NCBI GenBank assembly: GCA_002841275.1
Contig: PHET01000007.1
Location: forward strand, 1-64,000
Source of the DNA: Actinobacteria bacterium HGW-Actinobacteria-7
GTDB taxonomy: Bacteria > Actinomycetota > Coriobacteriia > Anaerosomatales > PHET01
Length of the DNA: 64,000 nt
Direction of reading: 5' to 3'
In this document: positions 7,221 to 16,732 of the stretch, one piece after another
How the letters are laid out: every line of letters begins with the position of its first letter
How positions within the stretch are numbered: the first letter of the stretch is position 1
Made by a program: the position numbers and the translations under genes
Notes under the pieces: generated by a model
Seen by the model: the letters and a program-made list of their open reading frames with translations, nothing else
What the model was told of the DNA's origin: nothing
Database searches by the model: none

Positions 7221-9812
7221 GTGTGCTGCGGACCAGTCCGCACAAGGACAATGAAGCCCAGACTGCCTGCGATATCCCGTCTCTACGGCCAGATCGTACT
7301 ACCACTGCTCATCGCCTCGGTGGCAGTCGGTGTCATCGCCACGCTCACAGCCGCCTACTTCCTTGATGGACTCGCCTCGCAGTGGGCCTCGGGCGTTGCT
7401 GAGAGTGCAACGCACACCATCGTTCACCAGTTCGAGAGTCAGGTCGTGCAGCTGCAGGACGACGCACGCATCGTCACCACGAACCTGGATATCAGCCAAG
7501 GGATCGTCGCGGGAGGCGTCCCCTTCCTTGCATCAACCGCCGCGGCGCGAAACCTCGGGATCGATTTCGACGTGCTGCTCATCCTGGATTCCACTGGCCG
7601 TGCGGTCGAGATCTCAGGCGCACCCAGGATCCAACCCGGAGACAGCCCGCTCGAACAAGCGAGTATCTGGCGTGACGAAGAGCTCTGGACCGGGTTCACC
7701 CGGATCGGTGACTCGTTCGCGTTGACCACGGTGAGGCCACTCTCAGCGAGCCCTCAACATCAGACCGTGGTGATGGCGCGCACGATGGACGCGCGACTTC
7801 TGGAGAGTCTTGGCGTCGATGAGAACGACGCGTTTGGCTTCTACGACGCGCGCGGCCGGAATGTCGCAGTGTCGGTGGGTGCGGGGTTGGAGTCTGACGA
7901 GAGTGCGGCGCTCACCAAAGCACTCAAGGATCCCTCGGCGAAGGTGAGTACCCTGCTTGCCCGGGCAGCTCGCTCGGGAAGCGGCGTCGAGGAGTTGAGT
8001 TCCAGCTCGTTGGAGTACGAACTGTACGCAGAGCGGGTGCCGCTGGGGTCGAATCAGGCGTCCGAATCCGCGGTGTATGTCGTTGGCGCCATCAGCAAGG
8101 GTGTTCCGGCGACGGCCGGTGAGGCGGCGCGCAACCTCATTGGACTGTGGTCCGTGGTTGCGGTCATCGTGCTGGTCGGTCTGGGTGGCTGGGTCGCCTA
8201 CCGTGTATCAGGCCCGCTGGTGGAGCTGTCCGCGGGCGCACGACGAATCGCCGACGGCGACTTCAGCACCAAGGTGCACGTCAAGAACTCCTCGGAAATC
8301 GGCGAACTGGCCGAGAGTTTCAACGAGATGACCGACTCACTTCGTGAGCGCTCAGAATCTCTGACCAAGAAGGTGCTCGAACTCGCTACGCTCTATGAGA
8401 TGAGCCGCGCTCTGGGCTCGACTCTGGACATGGAAGAGCTGCTCGGCTCGGTACTGGATTCTGCGCTCCGTATCTTCGATCTGGATCTGGGCTACGTGGC
8501 GCTTCGTGATCGGGATACCGATACGCTTGAGGTTCGTGCGATCAGGGGCAGTCGTGGCACTGATGCGGACGGTGCTGTCCGATCCTCGATGTCCGAGTGG
8601 GTCGTTCGTGAGGGCCGCCCTCTCATCTTCAACCCGGATGCGAATTCGTCTTACGAGCAGATAGATACCGTGACAGGGGCGAAAGCGGCCCTGTGTGTTC
8701 CGTTGATGTCCAGCGAGGGCACCATCGGTTCGGTGACCGTGGGCTCCAGCGATGCCCGCTACCGCTTCAACAGCGATGACGTCAGGTTGCTCTCGACGAT
8801 CGCCAACCATGTCACCATCGCCATCGGCAACATCGAGCTGTTCTCCAGCCTTCAGGATGCCTATCTCGCGACGGTGCGTTCGCTGGCGGCGGCGGTCGAT
8901 GCGAAGGACTCATATACACGCGGTCATTCCGAGTACGTCGCTGGCTACGCGACACTCATCGCCGAGCGGTTGGGGCTGGCACACGACCAGAAGATCGCGC
9001 TCGAGATGGCGGCCTATCTGCACGACATCGGCAAGATCGGGGTGTCGGAGGACATCTTGCTCAAGCCTGGTCGGCTGAGCGAAGGCGAGATGGTGCAGAT
9101 GCGCCATCACCCGCTGATCGGCGCCAATATCCTCAAGCCGGTCGCATTCCCGTGGGCCATCACGCCGGTGGTCAGGCACCACCATGAGGCGTGGGATGGA
9201 AGCGGCTACCCGGCGGGACTCAAAGGCGAGGAGATCCCGCTGCTGGCAAGAATCCTCACGGTCGCGGACAGCTACGAGGCGATAACGGCCGATCGACCCT
9301 ACCGAGAAGGGCGTTCGCCGCGTGAGGCTTTGGCTGAGCTGGAGGAGTGCGCCGGCACGCAGTTCGACCGTCGCATCGTGGCCGCCTTCAAAGAGGCCAT
9401 CCTCGAGGAGCTGGACGGTGAGGAGATCTTGCTTGAGTCGACGTCCGAGAGCATCGCTCCAGAAGAGGCCAGGGCGATCTTCTCGGTATTGGTGGATGGG
9501 GTGCTTTCGAGCTTCCGCAAACTGGGAGGGCCGCGACTGGCCATCAATGTGGAGCAGGAGCTCGATGCCTATCTCGTGGCGGAGCCCCTGCCGTTCAGGG
9601 TGTCTCACGGCCGGATCACTTTCAGCGACGATGCAGTGGCCGATCTGGCCACTGAGATCGGGCAGATGAGGCGCGTCCTCGCGCAGGTCGAAGTCATCAT
9701 AGGTCGGTTGTCCGGAGGCACGCTGGTGGAGCACTTCTTCGCCGATGCGCTGGGCGATCTGACTTCGCGTATGCAGACTCTCGCACGCGAGTTGGGACTC
9801 TACGCCGACTGA
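7221..9812 (+). CDS. Membrane sensor with HAMP, GAF and HD-GYP domains
   Basis: This protein of about 863 residues probably hydrolyses cyclic di-GMP. An N-terminal membrane helix (about residues 24-47) precedes an extracytoplasmic sensor region of about 240 residues and a second membrane helix (about 303-325). Then follow a HAMP domain (GPLVELSAGARRIADGDF), a coiled helix, a GAF domain (about 390-545) and an HD-GYP domain (about 550-720). The HD-GYP domain has HDIGKIGVSEDILLKPG, HHHEAWDGSGYPAG and VADSYEAITADRPYR, all the metal-binding residues expected. A C-terminal extension of about 140 residues is unassigned. GTG 7221 has GGAG 5 bp upstream; ATG 7251 is an alternative start. Confidence 0.9.
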   Translation: MCCGPVRTRTMKPRLPAISRLYGQIVLPLLIASVAVGVIATLTAAYFLDGLASQWASGVAESATHTIVHQFESQVVQLQDDARIVTTNLDISQGIVAGGVPFLASTAAARNLGIDFDVLLILDSTGRAVEISGAPRIQPGDSPLEQASIWRDEELWTGFTRIGDSFALTTVRPLSASPQHQTVVMARTMDARLLESLGVDENDAFGFYDARGRNVAVSVGAGLESDESAALTKALKDPSAKVSTLLARAARSGSGVEELSSSSLEYELYAERVPLGSNQASESAVYVVGAISKGVPATAGEAARNLIGLWSVVAVIVLVGLGGWVAYRVSGPLVELSAGARRIADGDFSTKVHVKNSSEIGELAESFNEMTDSLRERSESLTKKVLELATLYEMSRALGSTLDMEELLGSVLDSALRIFDLDLGYVALRDRDTDTLEVRAIRGSRGTDADGAVRSSMSEWVVREGRPLIFNPDANSSYEQIDTVTGAKAALCVPLMSSEGTIGSVTVGSSDARYRFNSDDVRLLSTIANHVTIAIGNIELFSSLQDAYLATVRSLAAAVDAKDSYTRGHSEYVAGYATLIAERLGLAHDQKIALEMAAYLHDIGKIGVSEDILLKPGRLSEGEMVQMRHHPLIGANILKPVAFPWAITPVVRHHHEAWDGSGYPAGLKGEEIPLLARILTVADSYEAITADRPYREGRSPREALAELEECAGTQFDRRIVAAFKEAILEELDGEEILLESTSESIAPEEARAIFSVLVDGVLSSFRKLGGPRLAINVEQELDAYLVAEPLPFRVSHGRITFSDDAVADLATEIGQMRRVLAQVEVIIGRLSGGTLVEHFFADALGDLTSRMQTLARELGLYAD

Positions 9813-9927
9813 CCCGCTCGTGGTGGCGCCGTTCAGGCCGAATCACTACACTGAATAGAAACCTTAACGGGCTGCGTTCAAGCGCCGCCCGAGATGTGTT
9901 GGCAGTCCATTTGATGCAGGGGTGTAC

Positions 9928-11184
9928 ATGGCAGTCGTTGTGACCAAGTTCGGCGGTACGTCGGTGGGGACCACCGAGCGTATTCGGGCGGTCGCCGAAC
10001 GGCTGATCGCGCGGAGACAGGCGGGCGACAGCGTGGTCGCCGTCGTGTCCGCCATGGGACACGTCACCGACGAGCTCGTGGATCTGGCTCGCCAACTGTG
10101 CTCCGATCCTCCCGAACGGGAGATGGACATGCTGCTGTCAACCGGCGAGCAGGTGTCGATCGCGCTGCTGGCCATGGCAATCCACGCGCAAGGGCATCAG
10201 GCCATCTCGTTCACCGGCCCGCAGGTGGGCATTGTGACCGACGCCGTGCACAGCAAAGCCAAGATCACAGCGGTTCGTGCCGAGCGCGTCAAAGAAGCGC
10301 TCGAACAGGGCAAAATCGTCATAGTGGCAGGTTTTCAGGGGACCACCCCTGACGGCCAGATCACCACATTGGGAAGAGGCGGATCGGACACCACCGCGGT
10401 TGCCATCGCCGCGGGGGTGGGAGCTGACGTATGCGAGATCTACACAGACGTCGACGGTGTCTACACCGCTGACCCCCGGATTGTCGCCGGGGCCCGCAAG
10501 ATCGATTCGATCTCCTACGAGGAGATGCTTGAGATGGCGGCGAGCGGCGCAGGAGTGCTCCAGATGCGCGCCGTAGAGTTCGCACGAAATCACGGAGTGG
10601 TGATCCACTGCCGTTCATCTTTCTCAGACGCACCCGGCACCATCGTCAAGGAGGCCGACGAAACCATGGAGCAGGCGATCATCTCGGGGGTCACGCACGA
10701 CACCTCTGAGGCAAAACTCACCATCCGAGACGTTCCCGACCATCCCGGCGTGGCAGCCACGGTCTTCGGCAGGTTGGCCGAGAACAACGTGAACGTCGAC
10801 ATGATCATCCAGAACGTGTCCGAGGACGGCACGACCGACATCTCGTTCACGGCGCCCAAAGACGACCTCTCTCGAGCCAAGCGTGTACTGGCCGAGCTTG
10901 TCGACGAGCTGGGCGCCCGAGAATGGCTTGTTGACGAGTCCATCGCGAAGGTGTCGCTCGTCGGGGCCGGGATGAAGACCCATCCGGGCATCGCGGCGGG
11001 TATGTTCAAGACGCTGGCTGACGCGAGCGTGAACATCGACCTGATCTCGACATCACCCATCCGCATCTCCTGTGTCATCTCGGCCGACCAGGTTGCCACC
11101 GCGGTCCAGGCGCTACACCGGGCCTTTGGACTGGAGGACGGGCTGCCGGTCGAGGTACGGCTAGCAAGCGGCGAGGAGGTGTAA
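9928..11184 (+). CDS. lysC: Aspartate kinase
   Basis: Aspartokinase (418 residues) phosphorylates aspartate, the first step towards lysine, threonine, methionine and diaminopimelate. The N-terminal VVTKFGGTSVGTTERI and the motif TTLGRGGSDTTAVAIAAG are diagnostic of the kinase domain. From about residue 265 two ACT domains follow (VPDHPGVAATVFGRLAENNV and VGAGMKTHPGIAAGMF), the usual feedback-inhibition module. ATG 9928 is preceded by GCAGGGG. It lies 3 bp before asd, so the two form an operon. No lysine riboswitch is visible upstream. Confidence 0.96.
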   Translation: MAVVVTKFGGTSVGTTERIRAVAERLIARRQAGDSVVAVVSAMGHVTDELVDLARQLCSDPPEREMDMLLSTGEQVSIALLAMAIHAQGHQAISFTGPQVGIVTDAVHSKAKITAVRAERVKEALEQGKIVIVAGFQGTTPDGQITTLGRGGSDTTAVAIAAGVGADVCEIYTDVDGVYTADPRIVAGARKIDSISYEEMLEMAASGAGVLQMRAVEFARNHGVVIHCRSSFSDAPGTIVKEADETMEQAIISGVTHDTSEAKLTIRDVPDHPGVAATVFGRLAENNVNVDMIIQNVSEDGTTDISFTAPKDDLSRAKRVLAELVDELGAREWLVDESIAKVSLVGAGMKTHPGIAAGMFKTLADASVNIDLISTSPIRISCVISADQVATAVQALHRAFGLEDGLPVEVRLASGEEV

Positions 11185-11187
11185 CCG

Positions 11188-12210
11188 ATGGCGTGGGACA
11201 AGACCATGCCGGCTCGCCCGGTGGTAGCGGTGGCCGGGGTGACCGGTGCAGTGGGCAGGGAGATGCTCAAGGTGCTTGAGCAGCGAAACTTCCCTGCCTC
11301 GCGGGTGGTCGCGCTGGCCTCTGCGCGCTCGGCGGGCAAGACCGTTCCGTTCGCGGGCGGGGAACTCGTTGTCGAGGAAATGACAGCCGGGAGTTTCACG
11401 GAGGTCGACATTGCGCTGTTCAGCGCGGGAGCGGGAATCAGCCGGGACTTTCGTGAGGCCGTGACCGGTGCAGGTGCCGTTATGATCGACAACTCGTCGG
11501 CGTTTCGGATGGACACTGACGTGCCGCTCGTTGTCCCCGAGGTGAACCCCGAGGATGTGGCGTGGCACTCCGGTGTCATCGCCAACCCCAACTGTTCGAC
11601 CATCCAGATGGTCGTCGCGCTCAAGCCACTTCACGACCTGGCGCCCATCATGAGAGTCGTTGTTGCGACGTACCAAGCAGCGTCGGGAGCGGGCGCGGCG
11701 GCCATGGACGAGCTCTACAGCCAGAGCGGGGACTTTCTGAGAGGTCAGGAGATCCACGTCGAGCAGTTCGCGCACCGCATCGCCTTCAATTGCATCCCCC
11801 AGATCGACGTGTTTCTCGACGACGGCTCCACCAAGGAAGAGTGGAAGATGGTTGTCGAGACGCAGAAGATCATGCACGCGCCTGACATGCGGGTACATGC
11901 GACCTGCGTGCGCGTCCCGGTGCTTCGGTGCCACAGCGAGTCGGTGAACGTGGAGTTCTCGGCTCCCGTTGCGCTTAAGGTGGCACGCGAGGCGCTGAGC
12001 AATGCTCCTGGGATCATCGTTTTGGATGATCCTGCAACCCAGACGTATCCGATGCCCGCGATGCTCGAAGGCACGGACGACACCTATGTCGGCCGGCTGA
12101 GAACGGACCCGACGGTCGAGCACGGCTTGGCCATGTGGGTGGTCGCGGACCAGTTGCGAAAGGGGGCGGCACTGAATGCGGTGCAAATCGCCGAGGCACT
12201 TCTCGGCTGA
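11188..12210 (+). CDS. asd: Aspartate-semialdehyde dehydrogenase
   Basis: Asd (340 residues) reduces aspartyl phosphate to aspartate semialdehyde with NADPH. Visible features are the Rossmann motif VVAVAGVTGAVGREMLKVLE, the phosphate-binding DNSSAFRMD, the catalytic-cysteine motif ANPNCSTIQMVVALKPLHD (Cys at about residue 134), and the substrate-binding CVRVPVLRCHSESVNVEF. It directly follows lysC. Confidence 0.96.
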   Translation: MAWDKTMPARPVVAVAGVTGAVGREMLKVLEQRNFPASRVVALASARSAGKTVPFAGGELVVEEMTAGSFTEVDIALFSAGAGISRDFREAVTGAGAVMIDNSSAFRMDTDVPLVVPEVNPEDVAWHSGVIANPNCSTIQMVVALKPLHDLAPIMRVVVATYQAASGAGAAAMDELYSQSGDFLRGQEIHVEQFAHRIAFNCIPQIDVFLDDGSTKEEWKMVVETQKIMHAPDMRVHATCVRVPVLRCHSESVNVEFSAPVALKVAREALSNAPGIIVLDDPATQTYPMPAMLEGTDDTYVGRLRTDPTVEHGLAMWVVADQLRKGAALNAVQIAEALLG

Positions 12211-12272
12211 GGTTTCGTCCGACCTGCGCGCTGACACGACGGAAGTCATGACTACAGAGGTAGGGGCACAAG

Positions 12273-12959
12273 ATGGCTGAGAATAACGCGAAGATCCTTG
12301 TGGTTGAAGACGACGCGACCATTGGTCGGTTCGTCGAACTGGAATTGAGCCATATCGGATTCACCGTGATGAAGGTGGGAGATGGCGCTGCGGCGCTCGC
12401 GGCGTTTCAGGAGTTTGAGCCGGATCTGGTGATTCTGGATCTTATGCTCCCGGGAATCGACGGGCTCGAGGTCGCTCGCACGCTGCGGGCCTCCGGCTCC
12501 ACTACCCCCATCCTCATGCTGACCGCTCGTTCTGAGACCCAGGACGTGGTGACCGGATTCGAGGCGGGTGCGGATGACTACCTGCGCAAGCCGTTCGAGA
12601 TCCCCGAACTGCTGTCGCGGGTGCGGGCGCTTCTCAAGCGCACTGAGCACGAGCGGCCCTCATCGCAGCTGAAGTCCGGCAACATCGAGATAGACGCTGC
12701 CTCGCGCAGTGTCTATGTCGCCAATGAGCCGGTGAACTTCACAGCGAAAGAGTACGACCTGCTCGCCTTCTTCATGCACAACGCCGGTCGTGTGATCAGC
12801 CGCGACGAGATCCTCTCGGAGGTATGGGGCGGTCAGCACACGTCGGACAGCAATGTCATCGAGGTGTTCGTCTGCCACCTCCGCAACAAGATCGGCGACA
12901 GGGACAACCAGATCATCAGAACCATCAGAGGCGTAGGCTACTTCTTCTCGAGCATCTAG
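12273..12959 (+). CDS. OmpR/PhoB-family response regulator
   Basis: This 228-residue two-component regulator has an N-terminal receiver domain with acidic pocket ED at 12-13, phosphoacceptor Asp56 (ILDLMLPG) and Lys in KPFE. A winged-helix DNA-binding domain follows (about residues 130-228; NFTAKEYDLLAFFMHNAGRV and the C-terminal IRTIRGVGYFF). AGGTAGGGG precedes ATG 12273. The kinase gene starts directly after its stop codon, so this is a cognate pair. The target genes are unknown. Confidence 0.95.
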   Translation: MAENNAKILVVEDDATIGRFVELELSHIGFTVMKVGDGAAALAAFQEFEPDLVILDLMLPGIDGLEVARTLRASGSTTPILMLTARSETQDVVTGFEAGADDYLRKPFEIPELLSRVRALLKRTEHERPSSQLKSGNIEIDAASRSVYVANEPVNFTAKEYDLLAFFMHNAGRVISRDEILSEVWGGQHTSDSNVIEVFVCHLRNKIGDRDNQIIRTIRGVGYFFSSI

Positions 12960-14444
12960 ATGGGACGAGGCTCGCTGAGATGGTGGCTGCTCACGGTCTC
13001 CGTGCTCTTTGCCGTGCTCGTGGTTGGCGGCATCGCGTTCACGACCTACGTCATCGTGTCGAACAGCATGCAGGACGTCGCCTTTGAGACGACTCGTCGT
13101 GTTTCGCAGGCCGCGGTTGCCGTGGTGCGCGACGCCGTCGCCGAGTCCGAGGCGGCTGCCGACGAACTGAGACTCACGGGCGATGCCCGTGAGCACGTGG
13201 CTGCGACCGAGATGGGGCAGCATGTCCCGGTGCTCTTCGAGCACTCGGGAATCACCGGCGCCGAGTTCGCCCTCTATGGACCCGACGACGACCTCATCTG
13301 GTTCTCCGGCGCTCAGGGGCTTCACCCCGACTACCAGGCGGAACGGTCAAAGACGGTGCAGGACGCGGTCGTGACCCGTTCGCTCTCGCGTGGCGGAGGC
13401 ATGGTGACCGGCCTTCTGACCGATGCGCGCCTTGGGGTCACGGTCGTGCACACGCCCGTGCGACTCACCGGCGGGACTATGGGTGTACTGGACGTCACCT
13501 ACACGCCCACCACCGAAGAGCACGTCATCGATGCCATCCGGATGCCGATGCTGGTGCTCGCGGTCTCGGCGATGCTCGTGATGGTCCTGCTGATGCAGAC
13601 CTCCATGACCTGGGTGCTCAATCTGGTCGGCGACTTGAGAAAGGCCGCAGACTCGGTTGAAGCCGGCCGGCTCGAGGCGCGGCTTCCTGAGGGCGGCCAG
13701 AATGAGATTGGCGAGCTCGCGCGTTCCATCAACCGACTGATCGAACGCTTGCAGCGTCGGGCAGACGCGCAGAGCCGGTTCGTTGCCGACGCGTCTCACG
13801 AACTCGCAACACCGGTCGCTGGAATCCGTGGCTACACCAGCATCCTTCGGGCTTGGGGCGCTGATGATGTCAAAGTGCGCGACGAGGCGATCGACGCGAT
13901 CGACCGCGAGTCGAAGCGCATGACGCGGCTCACAAGCGACCTGCTGAACCTCTTGCACGCGGATCAGGGGCTTCGTCTCAAGACGGAACGTTTCGATGTC
14001 AATGTACTTGCGCGCGAACGCCTCGCTGCTACGGCGAGCCGCTACCTCGACAAGGACATCGAGTACGAGGGCCCGGAAGACGACTCGCTGATGATGCTCG
14101 GTGACGCCGAACGGCTTGAGGACGTCCTATCCATCCTGCTCGACAATGCCGGCAAGTACACTCCCGAGCAGGGCGTTGTGGCGGTGCGCACCAGCCGGGT
14201 GCGCGATCAAGTCGTCATCGAGGTCTCCGACACCGGCCGCGGAGTGCCCGAAAAGGACCTACCGCGGCTGTTCGATCGCTTCTACCGCAGCGACCAGGCG
14301 CGCGCCGAAGGTGAGCCCGGGTTCGGGCTTGGACTGGCAATCGCCAAGAGCATAGTGGAGAGTATGGGGGGGCACGTCTCGGCCGAGAGTGTGCTGGGGG
14401 AGGGGACGACGTTCATCGTCAGCATCCCACGAGGCAGGGCCTAG
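12960..14444 (+). CDS. Sensor histidine kinase, HAMP type
   Basis: This 494-residue kinase is the probable partner of the preceding regulator. It has a membrane helix at about residues 10-34, an extracytoplasmic sensor of about 155 residues and a second helix at about 195-220. A HAMP domain (RKAADSVEAGRLEARLPEGG) follows, then a HisKA domain with phosphoacceptor His280 (FVADASHELATPVAGIRGY) and a HATPase domain with N, G1 and G2 boxes (LLDNAGKYTPEQ, VSDTGRGVPEKD, GFGLGLAIAKSIVESMGG). The start codon abuts the TAG of the regulator gene. Confidence 0.95.
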   Translation: MGRGSLRWWLLTVSVLFAVLVVGGIAFTTYVIVSNSMQDVAFETTRRVSQAAVAVVRDAVAESEAAADELRLTGDAREHVAATEMGQHVPVLFEHSGITGAEFALYGPDDDLIWFSGAQGLHPDYQAERSKTVQDAVVTRSLSRGGGMVTGLLTDARLGVTVVHTPVRLTGGTMGVLDVTYTPTTEEHVIDAIRMPMLVLAVSAMLVMVLLMQTSMTWVLNLVGDLRKAADSVEAGRLEARLPEGGQNEIGELARSINRLIERLQRRADAQSRFVADASHELATPVAGIRGYTSILRAWGADDVKVRDEAIDAIDRESKRMTRLTSDLLNLLHADQGLRLKTERFDVNVLARERLAATASRYLDKDIEYEGPEDDSLMMLGDAERLEDVLSILLDNAGKYTPEQGVVAVRTSRVRDQVVIEVSDTGRGVPEKDLPRLFDRFYRSDQARAEGEPGFGLGLAIAKSIVESMGGHVSAESVLGEGTTFIVSIPRGRA

Positions 14445-14523
14445 CGTGAAATCAAGTGAAACAGCTCATATACCGATAAGGTGCATGTCTGCATTCTGTT
14501 CGGAATAGCAGGGGGGCCGTCCT

Positions 14524-16611
14524 TTGGCCATCACCGGTCGTGACATAGCGCTCAGGGCTTTCTCGAGTCATGAGTGGCGCATGGCGGCTGACGCGCTGTT
14601 CCAGGCGACCGGCGCGACGGTCAGCGTCATGGACTTTGCCTATGGCGACGTGATTTTTGGCGAGCAGAAGTGCGCTCACTGCCACCTGGTGTCCGAGGGT
14701 TCCGGCGAGGGTACGTTCAGCTGTTTCGACCTCATGCCCGACCCGCGCAGCGGCGCAGGACGAATCGTCTGCCGGACCGGCGTCGCGGCGCTCTACAGCC
14801 CGGTTCTCAGAGACGGCAGGTCAGTCGCCCACATCGTATTGAGCGGGTTTGTGACCTCGACTCGCGAGCGTCGGGGCGTCTACGAGCGGCTGTTGTCGCG
14901 CGGGGTGAGTGAGGATTCCGCACGCAGGCTCGTCAAGGCGCTGCCTGTGATATCACGGCGGCAGGCGGAGTCATACCTGCATATCGCTCTCGCGAGCGCC
15001 CGTACCGTATTTGACGCTACTGTCGAGCGCCTGGCCTCCCGGGAGCGGATGGACGAGCTGAAGCTCTTCGTATCCGCCGGACGCCAGGTCGTGACGACGG
15101 AACACTTGGATTCTGAGACGCTTGGCGGAATAGCCGAGGAGGCCGTTGCGATGGTCGGCGGCGAGGCGGGGGCCATTCTGCGGCCTCGCGGCAGCGTTTT
15201 GGAGGTGCTCGCACGCACCGCCGAGTGGCGCGGTGCCGTTGGCGCCGTGGTGCCCTGCGCTTCGACCGCTTCCGGGCGGGCCTCCGAGACAGGCAAGACC
15301 GTCATCTCGCAAGGCAAGGAAGGCGCCTCGGCGACACTCGCCATGCCACTGCTGGTATCCGGCCGCGTGCTGGGCGTGCTGGAAGTACGTCTTGCCCAAT
15401 CGGCCGTGCCTGTCGCACCTGAGCGGCTGTCTCGGCTTGGCAGGTTCGGGCAGTTCGTTGCCATCGCGCTTGAGCGCGAAGACGAACGCACTGCGGTGAG
15501 CCGCGCGATGATCGGCTACTCGCAGCTCAACGAACTCGCCTCGGAACTTGGTGGGCAGACTGATATCAACGGAGTTGCGGCGTTAGTGCTGGCGACCATC
15601 GACCGCTCGTTCACGTTCGATGTGGGCGGGCTGGTGCTCACCGGGTGGGGCAGGGACCGTGCGGACGTGGCGATCGTCGACAAGATCAGCCAGGCCGACG
15701 TTGATTCTGCCCTCGATATCGTCTCTGGTAGAGACGGCGACCAGCATCCCTTCGCCGAGTTGAACCTGCGGGACCGCTGCATTGATGCCGACCTACCGGG
15801 GCCTGCGGTCGAAGAGCGCGCGTTGTCAGTGGTGAGTCTCACGTACGGTAGCCTCGATATCGGCTGGTTGTTCGTTGGCCGCTCAGACGGCGAACGGTTT
15901 GGCGCGCAGGACAATGCCTTGCTTGAGGGAATAGCTGCCCATGCGGGTGCGGCCTTCGGTCGCGCTGCGCTATTCGCTCGGATTCGCGACGACTACGCCA
16001 AGACCATCGCGGCGCTTTCTGCCACGTTGGACATGGGTGAACGTACGGGCCGAGGTCACGCCAGCCGTGTCATGGAATACGCGATGATGATCGGCGGCGA
16101 GCTGGGGCTGGACGTCGAATCGATCGAACAGCTCCGATTCGCCGGCCTGCTCCACGACATAGGCAAGACCGGCATCGCCTCAGAGATACTGCTGAAACCC
16201 AGCGCCCTGACCGCCGAGGAGCTCGAAGCGGTTCAGCGACACGCCGAGATAGGCGCCTCCATCGTCGACCAGATCGAGTTCCTCAAGTCGCTGACGCCGG
16301 TGATCCTCCACCACCATGAGCGGTGGGACGGCCGCGGCTACCCGCACGGCCTGCAGGGCGAGAACATCCCGTTGCTGGCGCGCGTACTCGCTGTCGCTGA
16401 CGCCTACGACTCGATGACGACCGAGCACCCCTACCGACAGCGACTGAGTTCCGCTGGCGCGAGGATGGAACTCCAGGGTTCCGCCGGGACGCAGTTCGAT
16501 CCGCGGGTCATCGCTGCGTTCTTTGAGGTGCTCGACAGGATGTCACTCGCGGGAGGCACAGGTCTGCTGGCCCCGCGCGAAGCCCAGGGCCGCGCGGACT
16601 TGCCGGCGTAG
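14524..16611 (+). CDS. PocR-like sensor with GAF domains and HD-GYP phosphodiesterase domain
   Basis: This 695-residue cytoplasmic protein begins with a PocR-like sensory domain (about residues 15-170). Cysteines in EQKCAHCHLVSEG, GTFSCFDLM and RIVCRTGVAALY could bind a metal or a small ligand. Two GAF-like regions follow (about 180-325 and 335-485), then an HD-GYP domain (about 490-670) with HDIGKTGIASEILLKPS, HHHERWDGRGYPHG and VADAYDSMTTEHPYRQ intact. It is therefore a likely cyclic-di-GMP phosphodiesterase. TTG 14524 is chosen because GGGGGG lies about 8 bp upstream and the protein begins sensibly there. No membrane helix is seen. Confidence 0.87.
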   Translation: MAITGRDIALRAFSSHEWRMAADALFQATGATVSVMDFAYGDVIFGEQKCAHCHLVSEGSGEGTFSCFDLMPDPRSGAGRIVCRTGVAALYSPVLRDGRSVAHIVLSGFVTSTRERRGVYERLLSRGVSEDSARRLVKALPVISRRQAESYLHIALASARTVFDATVERLASRERMDELKLFVSAGRQVVTTEHLDSETLGGIAEEAVAMVGGEAGAILRPRGSVLEVLARTAEWRGAVGAVVPCASTASGRASETGKTVISQGKEGASATLAMPLLVSGRVLGVLEVRLAQSAVPVAPERLSRLGRFGQFVAIALEREDERTAVSRAMIGYSQLNELASELGGQTDINGVAALVLATIDRSFTFDVGGLVLTGWGRDRADVAIVDKISQADVDSALDIVSGRDGDQHPFAELNLRDRCIDADLPGPAVEERALSVVSLTYGSLDIGWLFVGRSDGERFGAQDNALLEGIAAHAGAAFGRAALFARIRDDYAKTIAALSATLDMGERTGRGHASRVMEYAMMIGGELGLDVESIEQLRFAGLLHDIGKTGIASEILLKPSALTAEELEAVQRHAEIGASIVDQIEFLKSLTPVILHHHERWDGRGYPHGLQGENIPLLARVLAVADAYDSMTTEHPYRQRLSSAGARMELQGSAGTQFDPRVIAAFFEVLDRMSLAGGTGLLAPREAQGRADLPA

Positions 16612-16673
16612 CAGGGGATCCGTTCTTCCGGTCTCGGCGACACGCTGCAGATACTCTCACAGCTTCGACACAG

Positions 16674-16706
16674 ACTGAGGCCCGGGGGATTCCCCCGGGC
16701 CTCAGT
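16674..16706. terminator. Bidirectional hairpin terminator
   Basis: A perfect 15-bp stem (16674-16688 with 16692-16706) encloses a 3-nt loop. It lies between two convergent genes that end at 16611 and 16733 and probably terminates both. There is no strong T-tract on either side. Confidence 0.8.
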
Positions 16707-16732
16707 GGTTCCAGCACGTGAAGTGGTCGGTG

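Noticed and set aside
11161-12249. 362-residue minus-strand open frame over asd
   Set aside because: Antisense of a clear asd gene; no motif and no ribosome site of note.
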